A DNA stretch of 64,000 nt from Candidatus Excrementavichristensenella intestinipullorum (GTDB lineage: Bacteria > Bacillota > Clostridia > Christensenellales > Aristaeellaceae): NCBI GenBank assembly GCA_018711685.1, contig DVHZ01000137.1, positions 41,912 to 105,911 of the forward strand. Reading direction: 5' to 3'. Within the stretch, counting starts at the first letter, position 1, and each line of letters begins with the position of its first letter. The notes under the pieces were generated by a model. It did not search any database. It was not told where the DNA came from and saw only the letters and a list, made by a program, of their open reading frames with translations. The position numbers were made by a program, and so were the translations under genes. This document shows positions 1 to 10,456 of this stretch, piece by piece.

Positions 1-108
1 CGTCCTTGACCACCAAAGCTCCCACCGGCATTTCTCCAGCGGCCAACGCCTTTTCCGCCTCAACCAGTGCCTGAGCCATATACTCCCTATCCTGAAGGCG
101 CTCTCCGT

Positions 109-1206
109 TCATACGTTGAAACGGAACAAGGTCACATCCCCGTCCTTCATCACGTAGTCCTTGCCCTCGCTGCGCACCAGTCCCTTTTCCTTGCAGGCGG
201 CCATGGAGCCCTCCCGCACCAGGTCGTCGTAGGCCACGATTTCGGCCCGGATAAAGCCCTTTTCAAAGTCGGTATGGATTTTGCCCGCCGCCTGGGGCGC
301 CTTGGTGCCCTGGGTAATGGTCCAGGCCCGCACTTCCTTGGGGCCGGCGGTGAGGAAGCTGATCTGGCCCAGCAGCGCGTAGCATAGCTTCACCAGCCGG
401 TCCAGACCCGACTGGCCGATGCCCATCTCCTCCAAAAAGAGCTGCTTTTCCTCCAAGGGCAGCTGGGCGATCTCTTCCTCCACCTTGGCGCAAATCACCA
501 ACACCTGGCTGCCCTCTTTTTGGGCGATTTCCCGTACCTGGCGCACCATGGGCAGGTTCTCCACATCGGTCCCCAGGTCTGCCTCGGCGATGTTGGCAGC
601 GTAGACCACCTTTTTCTGGGTGAGCAGGAACCAATCAGCGCAAGCCTGGCGCTGTTCCTCGGTGAGGGGGCAGGTGCGGGCGGGCAACCCCTGATTCAAG
701 TGCTCGGTCAAGGCCCTGGCGGCTTCCAGCTCCAGCTGATAGCGCTTTTCGCCATTCTTCACCAAATGGGCGGCCTTTCCTTCCCGCTTGCCCACCGTCT
801 CCAGGTCGGCCAGGATGAGCTCGGTTTGAATGGTATCGATATCCCGCGCCGGGTCTACGCTGCCGTCCACGTGAATCACGTTTTCGTCCTCAAAGCAGCG
901 CACCACGTGGACGATGGCGTCCACCTCCCGGATATGGCTCAAAAACTTATTGCCCAACCCCTCACCCCGGCTGGCCCCCTTCACCAGTCCGGCGATATCC
1001 ACGAATTCCAGCACGGCAGGGGTATACTTTTCCGGATTGTACATGCTGGCCAGCACGTCCAGCCGCTGGTCGGGCACGGCCACCACCCCGGTATTGGGCT
1101 CTATCGTACAAAAGGGATAATTGGCGGCCTGCGCCCCCGCGCAGGTAATGGCGTTAAACAGTGTGCTCTTGCCCACGTTGGGCAATCCGACCACGCCCAG
1201 CTTCAT
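109..1206 (-). CDS. ychF: Redox-regulated ATPase YchF / OLA1-family GTPase
   Basis: [21 protein letters not shown] start, TGS domain end ([17 protein letters not shown]); full length. Confidence 0.97.
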   Translation of the reverse strand: MKLGVVGLPNVGKSTLFNAITCAGAQAANYPFCTIEPNTGVVAVPDQRLDVLASMYNPEKYTPAVLEFVDIAGLVKGASRGEGLGNKFLSHIREVDAIVHVVRCFEDENVIHVDGSVDPARDIDTIQTELILADLETVGKREGKAAHLVKNGEKRYQLELEAARALTEHLNQGLPARTCPLTEEQRQACADWFLLTQKKVVYAANIAEADLGTDVENLPMVRQVREIAQKEGSQVLVICAKVEEEIAQLPLEEKQLFLEEMGIGQSGLDRLVKLCYALLGQISFLTAGPKEVRAWTITQGTKAPQAAGKIHTDFEKGFIRAEIVAYDDLVREGSMAACKEKGLVRSEGKDYVMKDGDVTLFRFNV

Positions 1207-1219
1207 GTCGTCCCGCTCC

Positions 1220-1611
1220 TTTACATGCCGTTTGGACCATTATAGCGCATAGCGCCGAAAATGGCAATTGAATTCCGCGATGCCGGAATTGGGCTGGATT
1301 TCGGCAAAAATTTCCCAAAAAAGGTTGTGGGCGGCAATCCAGGCAAATAGGGGAAAAGGGCCCGGCGCACTCCCATATTTTGTGGTTTTCCAGAAGAAAT
1401 AGCCCAAAATTTGCCGCAATTTCCAGCCGTAATATTTTCGGCGCCAAATGGGGAAAAAAGCGGGGTCACATGCTTGATGAACCGGGGGTTTTTTGATATG
1501 ATAAGCAAGAACTTATCCCCAATGTATACTTTTTCTCCACCTTGTGTGGATAATTTGTGGATAAGTCTTTTTATGGAAGAAAATACGATTCTGAATTGCC
1601 GGGGGATACAA
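1220..1611. promoter_or_regulatory. oriC: Probable replication origin / dnaA regulatory region with DnaA boxes
   Basis: Two exact TGTGGATAA (TTATCCACA complement) at 1545-1553 and 1556-1564, near-match TTATCCCCA at 1513-1521; AT-rich region directly upstream of dnaA. Confidence 0.7.
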
Positions 1612-2919
1612 ATGAGCGTACAAGATCCATGGGACCAGGTGCTGAAAATCATGCAGAAACAAATGCAGAAGATCAGCTATGATACCTGGATTCGCACGTC
1701 CCAGGTGATGGCCGTCAGCGAAAACCGGCTGGTACTGGGCATACAGGATGTGACCGGGGTGCAGATCATGCGCCAACGGTACAGCCAGATGCTGATTGCA
1801 GCGGTGCGGGAGGCCTACGGCCGCAACCTAGACGTGGTGCTGACCAACGTGAACGAGCCCATACCCCCGGAAGCGACGGGGAACGTGGACCCGGCCGGCC
1901 AGCTGAACAGCAAATATACCTTCGACACCTTCGTGGTGGGCGAATCCAACCGGTTTGCCCACGCGGCTTCCCTGGCGGTAGCGGAACTTCCGGGGGAAGC
2001 CTATAACCCGCTGTTTTTGTACGGAGGCGTGGGACTGGGCAAGACCCACTTAATGCACGCCATCGGCCACTATTTGCGGGAGGAGAGCCCGGAGATGAGC
2101 GTGCTGTACATTACCAGCGAACGCTTCACCAACGAGGTGATCGAGGCCATCCAGAACCGCAAAACCCAGGAACTTAGGGACAGGCTGCGGGGAGTGGACG
2201 TGTTGATGGTGGACGACATCCAGTTCATCGCTGGAAAGACCAGCACCCAGGAAGAATTCTTCCACACCTTCAACCACCTGCATTCCGGGGGCAAGCAGAT
2301 CATCATCTCCTCGGACCGTCCGCCCAAGGATATTCCCACCCTGGAGGAACGGCTTCGCTCCCGGTTCGAGTGGGGGCTCATCGCCGACATCCAAAAGCCG
2401 GACTATGAGACCCGGGTGGCCATCCTACGGCGTAAGGCCAGCACTGAGCACATGGAGGTACCCGACGAGGTGCTCAACTTCATCGCCGAAAAGGTGGAAT
2501 CAAACATCCGGGAGCTGGAAGGTTCTCTGATCCGGGTAGGGGCTAAGGCCAGCCTAGAGCAAAAGAGCATCACCCTGGAACTGGCCCAGCAGTCTCTAAG
2601 CAGCTTGGTAAGCGCCCGGTCGGTGAAGCGGGTAACCCCGGAAGCCATCATGCAGGCGGTGGCCGACTATTATCGGGTAGACAAGGGGGACCTGACCAGC
2701 CAGCGCCGCAGCCGGGAAATCGCCCTGCCCCGCCAGGTGGCCATGTACCTGACCCGGGAGCTGACCGGGCTGTCCACCACCCGCATCGGGGACGCCTTCG
2801 GCGGGCGGGACCACACCACGGTGATGCACGGCTGCGACAAGATCGCCGCCACCGCCCGGGAACTGCCCCAGATGGCCAAGACCCTGGACGACATCCGGGC
2901 CGCCATCCGGGACCGGTAG
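1612..2919 (+). CDS. dnaA: Chromosomal replication initiator DnaA (start moved to MSVQDPWDQVL)
   Basis: Walker A GGVGLGKTHLMHAIG, Walker B VDDIQF, C-terminal GGRDHTTVMHGC. Confidence 0.97.
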   Translation: MSVQDPWDQVLKIMQKQMQKISYDTWIRTSQVMAVSENRLVLGIQDVTGVQIMRQRYSQMLIAAVREAYGRNLDVVLTNVNEPIPPEATGNVDPAGQLNSKYTFDTFVVGESNRFAHAASLAVAELPGEAYNPLFLYGGVGLGKTHLMHAIGHYLREESPEMSVLYITSERFTNEVIEAIQNRKTQELRDRLRGVDVLMVDDIQFIAGKTSTQEEFFHTFNHLHSGGKQIIISSDRPPKDIPTLEERLRSRFEWGLIADIQKPDYETRVAILRRKASTEHMEVPDEVLNFIAEKVESNIRELEGSLIRVGAKASLEQKSITLELAQQSLSSLVSARSVKRVTPEAIMQAVADYYRVDKGDLTSQRRSREIALPRQVAMYLTRELTGLSTTRIGDAFGGRDHTTVMHGCDKIAATARELPQMAKTLDDIRAAIRDR

Positions 2920-3173
2920 GCGGCCGGACAAAGGGCGCCGGGCCCATGGCCGTCAGGGCGCCCGCTGGGTATAATTTGGGGATGAAACAGGGGGTTGACG
3001 CACCGGTTTCCCCAAAATATTCCCGGGGAAAAATCCCGCCCCGCCTGGGCTTCACCCCCTTTTCCACAGTTTCCACACGTCTACTACGGCGACTGTGATA
3101 ACTATTCTTTCTACAGCGAACACCAAAACTTCTACGGACGCGGCAAAGCGCCCGGGAAAACAGGAGGAACGCC

Positions 3174-4280
3174 ATGAAATTTTCCTGCGAGGCCCAAGTT
3201 TTGCTGGGCGGATTGTCCATCGTCACCCGCGTGCTGTCCGCCCGCACCACTCAGCCCATCCTGGAAGGGGTGCTGGTGAAAACCACCGACGAAGGATTGC
3301 AGCTCACCTGCTCCGACGGAGCCATTAGCGTACTCACCACGGTACCCGCCCAGATTAGCGAGGAAGGGACGGTGGTGATGCCGGGCAAGCTGTTCCTGGA
3401 CGTGGTACGCAAAATGCCCCAGGCCCAGCTAAAAGTAACCGTCAACGAGCATTGGGTAGCCAAGCTGAGTTCTCAGGGAGTGCGCATGACCCTTTCGGGC
3501 CAAGCCGGGGAGCTGTATCCGTCGCTGCCCCTGGTCAGCGCGGAAAATTCCTTCGTGCTGCCCCAGACCTTGCTGCGGGACATGATCCAGCAGACCAGCT
3601 TCGCCATCGCCGTAGAGGACCCCCGCAAGGTGCTCAACGGATGCCTGCTGGAGCTGGACAACGGGGAAGCCCGCATGGTGGCCCTGGACGGGTTCCGTCT
3701 GGCCCTGCGCCTGGCCCGGGTAGGAGCGGAAGCGCCCAGCTTGAAGGCCATCATCCCGAGCAAAGCGGTCACCGAGATCGCCCGGGTGCTGGAGGGGGAC
3801 GAAAACAAGATGGCCATGGTGCTCATCGGCGGCAACCAACTGCTGATGAACCTGGAAAATACCCAGCTCTACGCCACCCTCATTGAGGGAGAGTACATCA
3901 ATTACCGGCAGATTCTGCCCGGCAGCTGGCAGACCCGGGTGACCTTCGACCGGGACCAATTGGCCATGTGCGTGGAGCGCTGCTCCCTCATCGCCCGGGA
4001 GGGCAAGAACAACCTGATCCGCATGGAAATCGGCCAGGGGCGCATGGTGATCACCTCCAACGCGGAGAACGGGGAAGCCTACGAGGAACTGGAAGCCGAG
4101 GTAGAGGGGGACGACCTGACCATCGCCTTCAACGTGACCTACGTGTCCGATATCCTGCGGGTGTTGCCCGAGGGCAGGCATTACATGCGCTTTAACTCCC
4201 CGGTGAGTCCCTGCGTGGTGTGTCCCACGGAAGGGGACGATTTCCTGTACCTGATGCTGCCGGTGCGGGTGAACGCCTGA
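3174..4280 (+). CDS. dnaN: DNA polymerase III beta subunit (sliding clamp)
   Basis: 368 aa DnaN-like sequence downstream of dnaA; ends with PVRVNA. Confidence 0.95.
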   Translation: MKFSCEAQVLLGGLSIVTRVLSARTTQPILEGVLVKTTDEGLQLTCSDGAISVLTTVPAQISEEGTVVMPGKLFLDVVRKMPQAQLKVTVNEHWVAKLSSQGVRMTLSGQAGELYPSLPLVSAENSFVLPQTLLRDMIQQTSFAIAVEDPRKVLNGCLLELDNGEARMVALDGFRLALRLARVGAEAPSLKAIIPSKAVTEIARVLEGDENKMAMVLIGGNQLLMNLENTQLYATLIEGEYINYRQILPGSWQTRVTFDRDQLAMCVERCSLIAREGKNNLIRMEIGQGRMVITSNAENGEAYEELEAEVEGDDLTIAFNVTYVSDILRVLPEGRHYMRFNSPVSPCVVCPTEGDDFLYLMLPVRVNA

Positions 4281-5617
4281 TGGGGGACACCATCGCGGCC
4301 ATCGCTACAGCCAGAGGCGAGGCGGGAGTCGCCATTGTGCGCATCAGCGGCCCCCAAGCCCAGCGGATATTGGGGGAATGCTTTCAAGCGGCCCGGGGAA
4401 ATGTGGCGCCGGGCCGGCTTTGCTATGGGCACGTGGTGGACGGCCAGGGCGAGGCCATGGACGAGGCCATGGGGGTGCTCATGAAGGGGCCTGCCTCCTA
4501 TACCCGGGAGGACGTGGCCGAAATCCAGTGCCACGGCGGAGAGGTGAACGCCCAGCGGGTGCTGCGCCGGGTGTTGGAGGCGGGAGCGCGCCTGGCGGAG
4601 CCGGGGGAGTTTACCCGCCGCGCCTTTGAAAACGGGCGGATGGACTTGAGCCAGGCTGAGGCGGTGATGGCCTTGGTGGGGGCCAAGGGCCAAGCCGCGG
4701 CCCGGGCGGCGGTCCGGCAGATGAGCGGCGGCGTCTCCCAACTGGTGGAGGAAGCGGCCAAGGGCATATTGGACATGCTCTCCCTCATCGAGGCAGGCAA
4801 CGATTTTCCCGAGGAAGTGGAGGAACAGGCCGCCCGGGACCAGCTGCTGCGGGACATCCGCCAGGTGTACAGGGCGCTACAGCGGGCGGGGGACCCTACG
4901 AGGGCCAGGCTGGTGCGCAGCGGGGCGGTGGCGGCGCTGTGCGGCCGGCCCAATACGGGCAAATCTTCTTTGATGAACGCCCTGCTGGAATACCAGCGGG
5001 CCATCGTCACCAACCAGCCGGGCACCACCCGGGACACCCTCACCGAGACCATGGAGGTGGAGGGGCTGCCCGTAGCGCTGACCGATACAGCCGGCCAGCG
5101 GGACTGCGCCGACCAGGCGGAGCGCATCGGGGTGGACCGGGCCCGGCAGGCGGAGGAACAGGCCGATCTGGTGCTGCTGGTGCTGGATGGAAGCCAGAGC
5201 GCCCAGCCGGAGGATCTGGACATGATTTCCCGGGCGGACCAGCGGTACCTGGCGGTGATCAACAAATGCGACAGGCCCCTGGTCTTTGACGTGAACCTGG
5301 TGAAGCACCTGGAGCGGGTAAGCACCTGCGCCCTCAACGGGGCGGGGATGGACCAGCTGCGCGCCGCGATCCGCCGCAGGCTTTCCGGCGCGGCGTCGGA
5401 GGAAGCGCTGATCACCGGGGAAAGGCAGCTGGCGCTGTGCGCCCAGGCCCTTCAGCGCCTGGAAAGCGCCCGGACGGGGCTGGAAGCGGGCTTTCCCGCC
5501 GACGTGGCGGCGGTGGATTTGCAGGGCGCTTTGGAGGCGCTGTGGTCCATTACCGGCAAAAATGCCCGGGAGAGCGTCATCGATCAGGTATTTTCCAGGT
5601 TTTGTGTAGGAAAATAG
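4280..5617 (+). CDS. mnmE: tRNA-modifying GTPase MnmE (start overlaps dnaN stop)
   Basis: MGDTIAAIATARGEAGVAIVRISG N-terminus, G-domain GRPNTGKSSLMNALL, C-terminal FCVGK. Confidence 0.96.
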   Translation: MGDTIAAIATARGEAGVAIVRISGPQAQRILGECFQAARGNVAPGRLCYGHVVDGQGEAMDEAMGVLMKGPASYTREDVAEIQCHGGEVNAQRVLRRVLEAGARLAEPGEFTRRAFENGRMDLSQAEAVMALVGAKGQAAARAAVRQMSGGVSQLVEEAAKGILDMLSLIEAGNDFPEEVEEQAARDQLLRDIRQVYRALQRAGDPTRARLVRSGAVAALCGRPNTGKSSLMNALLEYQRAIVTNQPGTTRDTLTETMEVEGLPVALTDTAGQRDCADQAERIGVDRARQAEEQADLVLLVLDGSQSAQPEDLDMISRADQRYLAVINKCDRPLVFDVNLVKHLERVSTCALNGAGMDQLRAAIRRRLSGAASEEALITGERQLALCAQALQRLESARTGLEAGFPADVAAVDLQGALEALWSITGKNARESVIDQVFSRFCVGK

Positions 5618-5630
5618 GCGAAGAATGTGG

Positions 5631-5659
5631 TTGAACTTAACGCGGGAAGCCGATATAAT
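5631..5659 (+). promoter_or_regulatory. Sigma-A type promoter for the oxidoreductase operon
   Basis: TTGAAC (5631-5636) - 17 nt - TATAAT (5654-5659), ~37 nt before the ferredoxin-like subunit. Confidence 0.6.
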
Positions 5660-5695
5660 CAATAGATACATTGAGCGAATAGAGGTGTGTGGAAG

Positions 5696-5899
5696 ATGGC
5701 CAGCGTACATATCGCCCAGGATACCTGTAAGGGATGCGGCCTGTGCGTGGACAGCTGCCCCAAGGGCATTCTGGCGCTGTCCGGCAAGATCAACCAAAAA
5801 GGGTACCACCCCGCCGAGTGCGTGGATCCGGACAAGTGCATCGGCTGCGCGTTCTGCGCCCGGATGTGCCCGGACTGCGCGATTACGGTGGAGAAGTAA
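5696..5899 (+). CDS. 2-oxoacid:ferredoxin oxidoreductase delta subunit, 2[4Fe-4S]
   Basis: CKGCGLCVDSCP and CIGCAFCARMCP motifs; first gene of four-subunit operon. Confidence 0.9.
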   Translation: MASVHIAQDTCKGCGLCVDSCPKGILALSGKINQKGYHPAECVDPDKCIGCAFCARMCPDCAITVEK

Positions 5900-5921
5900 A
5901 GGGCGAGGAGGCTGAAACACA

Positions 5922-6989
5922 ATGGCGGATCGAGTCATGATGAAGGGCAACGAGGCCATCGCCGAGGCCGCCGTCCAGGCGGGCTGCCGGTATTTCTTCG
6001 GTTACCCCATCACCCCCCAGAACGAAATTCCCGAATATATGTCCAAGCGCTTGCCCGAGGTGGGCGGCGCGTTCCTCCAGGCGGAGAGCGAAGTGGCGGC
6101 CATCAACATGGTGTATGGCGCTGCGGGCACCGGAGCCAGGGTCATGACCAGCTCTTCCAGCCCGGGCATCTCCCTGAAGCAGGAGGGCATCAGCTATATC
6201 GTGGGCGCGGAGCTGCCCTGCGTCATCGTGAACATTGTCCGGGGCGGCCCGGGCCTGGGCTCCATTCAGCCCGCCCAGTCCGACTATTGGCAGGCCACCC
6301 GGGGCGGCGGCCACGGGGACTATAACCTGTGCGTATTCGCCCCCAGCACGGTGCAGGAGGCGGTGGAGCTCACCCAGCGGGCCTTCGACGTGGCGGACCA
6401 GTACCGCACCCCGGTGATGGTGCTGGGCGACGGCGTCATCGGCCAGATGATGGAGCCGGTGCGCATGCCCGACTATAAAAAGCGGGACCTGCCCGAAAAG
6501 GATTGGGCCGCCACCGGCTGGAAGGAAGGCTGCGGCCGGGAGCGGGCGGTGATCAATTCCCTGTACATCCAGCCCGACGCCTGCGAGGCCCACAACCTGA
6601 AGATCCAGAAGAAGATGCAGAAGCTGGCCGAGAACGAACTGCTCTACGCCACCGAGATGATGGACGACGCAGATTTCGCCATCGTGGCCTACGGCACCAC
6701 CGCCCGCATCGCCCTGAGCGCGGTGCGCAAGCTGCGCCAGCAGGGGCATAAGGTGGGGCTCATCCGGCCCATCACCCTGTGGCCCTTCCCCACCCAAGCC
6801 ATCGCCCAGGCGGCCAAGCAGGTCAAGGGCATGCTCACGGTGGAGATGAGCTTGGGCCAGATGGTGGAGGACGTGCGCCTGGCGGTGAACGGCGCTTGCC
6901 CGGTGGCCTTCTTTGGACGCACCGGCGGCATGATCCCCGGGGTCAAGGAAATCGCGGAGCGCGCGCTCGCCATGAAGGAGGGACTGTAA
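5922..6989 (+). CDS. 2-oxoacid:ferredoxin oxidoreductase alpha subunit (VorB/KorA type)
   Basis: [46 protein letters not shown]. Confidence 0.93.
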   Translation: MADRVMMKGNEAIAEAAVQAGCRYFFGYPITPQNEIPEYMSKRLPEVGGAFLQAESEVAAINMVYGAAGTGARVMTSSSSPGISLKQEGISYIVGAELPCVIVNIVRGGPGLGSIQPAQSDYWQATRGGGHGDYNLCVFAPSTVQEAVELTQRAFDVADQYRTPVMVLGDGVIGQMMEPVRMPDYKKRDLPEKDWAATGWKEGCGRERAVINSLYIQPDACEAHNLKIQKKMQKLAENELLYATEMMDDADFAIVAYGTTARIALSAVRKLRQQGHKVGLIRPITLWPFPTQAIAQAAKQVKGMLTVEMSLGQMVEDVRLAVNGACPVAFFGRTGGMIPGVKEIAERALAMKEGL

Positions 6990-7726
6990 TGGCCATCGTA
7001 TTTGAAAAGCCCAAAATGTTGGCGGACGTGCCCTTTCACTACTGCCCCGGCTGCACCCACGGCATCATCCACCGGCTGGTGGCCGAGGCCATCGACCAGT
7101 TGGGCGTGGGGGACAAGACCATCGGCGTAGCGCCGGTGGGGTGCGCGGTGTTCGCCTATAACTACTTTAACTGCGATATGTACGAGGCTTCCCACGGCCG
7201 CGCCCCGGCGGTGGCCACCGGCATCAAGCGGGCCCGGCCCCAGAACGTGGTGTTCACCTACCAGGGCGACGGCGACCTGGCCTCCATCGGCGCGGCGGAG
7301 ATCGTCCACGCCGCCACCCGGGGAGAGAAGATCACCGTAATCTTCGTCAACAATGCCATCTACGGCATGACCGGCGGCCAGATGGCCCCCACCACCCTGA
7401 TCGGCCAGAAGTCCACCACCTCCCCCTATGGCCGGGACGTGGAGCGCAACGGCAACCCCATCCGGGTGAGCGAGATGCTGGCCACCCTGGACGGCCCGGC
7501 GCTGATCCAGCGGGTGAGCGTCCACGACGTCAAGCACGTGCTGGAGGCGGGCAAGGCCATCAAGAAGGCGTTCCAGTACCAGCTGGAGGGCAAGGGCTTT
7601 AGCCTCATTGAGGTTTTGTCCACCTGCCCCACCAACTGGGGCATGACCCCCAAAGAGGCCCTGAAGTGGCTGGTGGACAACATGATCCCCCAGTATCCGC
7701 TGGGCGTCAAGAAGGAGGTGCAGTGA
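6989..7726 (+). CDS. 2-oxoacid:ferredoxin oxidoreductase beta subunit (TPP-binding)
   Basis: [51 protein letters not shown]. Confidence 0.93.
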   Translation: MAIVFEKPKMLADVPFHYCPGCTHGIIHRLVAEAIDQLGVGDKTIGVAPVGCAVFAYNYFNCDMYEASHGRAPAVATGIKRARPQNVVFTYQGDGDLASIGAAEIVHAATRGEKITVIFVNNAIYGMTGGQMAPTTLIGQKSTTSPYGRDVERNGNPIRVSEMLATLDGPALIQRVSVHDVKHVLEAGKAIKKAFQYQLEGKGFSLIEVLSTCPTNWGMTPKEALKWLVDNMIPQYPLGVKKEVQ

Positions 7727-7727
7727 C

Positions 7728-8267
7728 ATGGAAAAGCGCATGATCATCGCCGGATTCGGCGGCCAGGGCGTGCTGCTCATCGGCCAGCTCATCGCCTACG
7801 CGGGAATGCTGGCGGACAAGGAGGTCTCCTGGATGCCCTCCTACGGCCCCGAGATGCGGGGCGGCAGCGCCAACTGCGCGGTGGTGGTGTCCGACGAGCC
7901 GGTGGCTTCCCCCAAGGTGGAGGAGGCCGACCTGGTCATCGCCATGAACCGACCCAGCATGGAGCTGTTTGAAAAGGCGTTGGTGCCCGGCGGCGTGCTG
8001 ATCTACAACAGCAGCCTGATCGACGTCAAGCCCACCCGGCAGGATATCCAGGTGGTGGCGGTGCCCTGCAACGACATCGCCAACGACTTGGGCTCCCTGC
8101 GCTCCACCAACATGGTGATGCTGGGCGCTTACGCCGGGGTCACCGGGGAGTATAGCGTGGATACCCTGATGGGCGCCCTGCGCCATAAGCTGGGTCCCTC
8201 CAAGGAGAAATTCATGCCCGCCAACCAAAAGGCCATTGAGGCCGGAATGGCGGCGGTTCGGGGGTAA
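7728..8267 (+). CDS. 2-oxoacid:ferredoxin oxidoreductase gamma subunit
   Basis: IIAGFGGQGVLLIGQLIAYAGM, SYGPEMRGGSANCAVVVSD. Confidence 0.93.
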   Translation: MEKRMIIAGFGGQGVLLIGQLIAYAGMLADKEVSWMPSYGPEMRGGSANCAVVVSDEPVASPKVEEADLVIAMNRPSMELFEKALVPGGVLIYNSSLIDVKPTRQDIQVVAVPCNDIANDLGSLRSTNMVMLGAYAGVTGEYSVDTLMGALRHKLGPSKEKFMPANQKAIEAGMAAVRG

Positions 8268-8268
8268 A

Positions 8269-8472
8269 ATGGATATCCAGCTGGGGGACTTGGTCCAAAT
8301 GAAAAAACCCCATCCCTGCGGCAGCCTGAATTGGACGGTGACGCGGGTGGGCGCGGATATCAAGATCAAATGCCAGGGCTGCGGCCGCGTGGTCATGCTG
8401 GACCGGGCGGTGTTTGAGAAACGACTGAAAAAAATCCTGCGCCGCCAGGCGGGAGAGGAAGGGCCTTCATGA
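8269..8472 (+). CDS. DUF951 family protein
   Basis: MDIQLGDLVQMKKPHPCGSLNWTVTRVGADIKIKCQGCGRVVMLDR. Confidence 0.85.
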   Translation: MDIQLGDLVQMKKPHPCGSLNWTVTRVGADIKIKCQGCGRVVMLDRAVFEKRLKKILRRQAGEEGPS

Positions 8473-9314
8473 GCTACCGCTACGATGAGGACTACGAAGA
8501 TGTACCCGCCAGGCGGGTGAAGAAGCCCGCGGGAGAGGGCGCCCAGCGCGGCGGCGAGAAGCGAGCCGCCCGCAAGGCGTCCCCTTCCTCCGGCGCTTCA
8601 TCCCGGAAGGGGGACGCCAAGGCCGCCGCAGGCAAGGCCAGGCCTTCGTCCAAGGCCGCCAAGCCGGCCCCGGAGGGAGGGGCGAAAAAGCGTCCGGCGC
8701 CATCGGGCGCCGCCCGTAAGCCTCGCCACCGCTATCCGGAGGAGGATTACGCGCCCCGGCCCAAGCGCCCTTCAGGGCGCAAGAAGGGCCGCAAAAGGCG
8801 GACCAATCCCATTACGGCGCTGCTGTATTGGGTACTGGCTTTGGCTTTGGCCTTCGGCATCAGCTATTTCGTTCGGGAGTACTGCTTTGAGATCGTCCGG
8901 GTATCGGGAGACAACATGTACGAGACCCTGATGGACGGCGATTTGGCCCTGGTGACCAAGTTCGATTACCAAAGCGAGACGCCCCAGCGGGGCGACGTGG
9001 TGGCGGTGGAGCTGGGCGGCAATCAGGGCTATGTGCTCAGGCGTGTGGTGGGCCTGCCGGGAGAGACCGTGGAGATCGTGGGGGGCGAAACCCTGATCAA
9101 CGGCTCCAAGCTGCTGGAATCCTACATCGGCCTGGCCACCTACGACACCTTTGACGGAAAAACGCTGCCCTCGGGCAAGTATTACCTGCTGGGGGACAAC
9201 CGCACCGAGACCAACGACAGCCGCTCCAGCCAGATTGGCCTGGTGGATCAGGAGGACATCGTGGGCAAGGTGCGCTGGGTGATTTGGCCCTTGAGTCACT
9301 TGGGCAGTTTGTAA
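8469..9314 (+). CDS. Signal peptidase I-like protein with long basic N-terminal extension; predicted catalytically inactive
   Basis: S26 fold motifs (GDNRTETNDSRSSQ) present, but SGDNM in place of SGxSM and VLRRVVGLPG in place of xxKRxxGxPG. Confidence 0.85.
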   Translation: MSYRYDEDYEDVPARRVKKPAGEGAQRGGEKRAARKASPSSGASSRKGDAKAAAGKARPSSKAAKPAPEGGAKKRPAPSGAARKPRHRYPEEDYAPRPKRPSGRKKGRKRRTNPITALLYWVLALALAFGISYFVREYCFEIVRVSGDNMYETLMDGDLALVTKFDYQSETPQRGDVVAVELGGNQGYVLRRVVGLPGETVEIVGGETLINGSKLLESYIGLATYDTFDGKTLPSGKYYLLGDNRTETNDSRSSQIGLVDQEDIVGKVRWVIWPLSHLGSL

Positions 9315-9336
9315 TCGCAGAAAGGTCGGAAAATTC

Positions 9337-9912
9337 ATGAGCGAAGTGGAGCGCATCGCGCCGGAAACCGCCCCAGGCGGGGAGAAAAAGAAAAAGACCG
9401 TGAAGCAGGAAATCTTTGAGTGGATCAAGGCAATCGTCATAGCCCTGGTCGTGGTGTTCATCATCCGCAAATTCTTCTTTACCATGATTCGGGTGGACGG
9501 AAAATCCATGCTGGAGACACTCCAGGACGGCGACCGGGTAGCGGCCACCATCATCGACATGAAGCTGTACGGGCCTCAGCGGGGCAACATCGTCATTTGC
9601 ACCTATCCGGGACAGGATTACCTGTGTATCAAGCGGGTCATCGGAATGCCCGGGGATACGTTGCAGATCATCCGGGGCGTCACCTACATCAACGGCGAGG
9701 TATACGAGGAGCCCTATGTGACCCATCCTAAGACCAACGAGTATTATGGGCCGATCACGCTGGGCGAGGACGAGTACTTCGTCATGGGCGATAACCGGGC
9801 CGTGTCCCACGATAGCCGCTCCAGCGACGTAGGTCCCTTGAGCGCTTCGGCCATCGAGGGCAACGCCAGGTTGCGTCTTTGGCCGCTGAACGCCATTGGA
9901 ACGCTGGACTAG
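9337..9912 (+). CDS. lepB: Signal peptidase I
   Basis: VDGKSMLETLQDGD, CIKRVIGMPGD, VMGDNRAVSHDSRSSD. Confidence 0.94.
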   Translation: MSEVERIAPETAPGGEKKKKTVKQEIFEWIKAIVIALVVVFIIRKFFFTMIRVDGKSMLETLQDGDRVAATIIDMKLYGPQRGNIVICTYPGQDYLCIKRVIGMPGDTLQIIRGVTYINGEVYEEPYVTHPKTNEYYGPITLGEDEYFVMGDNRAVSHDSRSSDVGPLSASAIEGNARLRLWPLNAIGTLD

Positions 9913-9952
9913 CCCAGTGCGCTTCCCGGCCCTGTGAAAGGGGTTTCAGCCC

Positions 9953-10441
9953 ATGGGATGGGAGAGGGCGAAGCGATGGGAAAGCTTGGTTATGGCTGGA
10001 GTCCTGCTTCTGACGGTCTTTGTGGTGCGCTCCACCCTGTTTACCGTAATCCGGGTGGAGGGGCAGTCCATGCGGGAGACGTACCAAGGCGGCGAGCTGC
10101 TGCTGGTTACCGTGCCCGATTTGTGGTTGCAAGGCCCGCGGCAGGGCGACGTGGTCATATTGCGCTATCCAGGTCAACAGGGCTTATTCGTCAAGCGGGT
10201 GGCTGCCTTGGGCGGACAGCAGGTAGCTTTGCGTCAGGGACGGCTGTACGTGGACGGTTACCCGGTCCAGGAAGAGCCGGGGGTGGTGCGGGATCAGCGC
10301 GCTTTTGGCCCCGTGACGGTGCCGCAGGACAGCGTATTCGTATTGGGCGATAACCGGCCGGATTCCATGGACAGCCGCATGGTGGGGCCGGTTCAGAAGG
10401 ACATGCTGGTGGGCAGGGTGCTGGTCCAATTGACCGGTTGA
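9953..10441 (+). CDS. Signal peptidase I (third tandem copy)
   Basis: VEGQSMRETYQGGE, LFVKRVAALGG, VLGDNRPDSMDSRMVG. Confidence 0.9.
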   Translation: MGWERAKRWESLVMAGVLLLTVFVVRSTLFTVIRVEGQSMRETYQGGELLLVTVPDLWLQGPRQGDVVILRYPGQQGLFVKRVAALGGQQVALRQGRLYVDGYPVQEEPGVVRDQRAFGPVTVPQDSVFVLGDNRPDSMDSRMVGPVQKDMLVGRVLVQLTG

Positions 10442-10456
10442 ATCGAAGGAGGTCTT

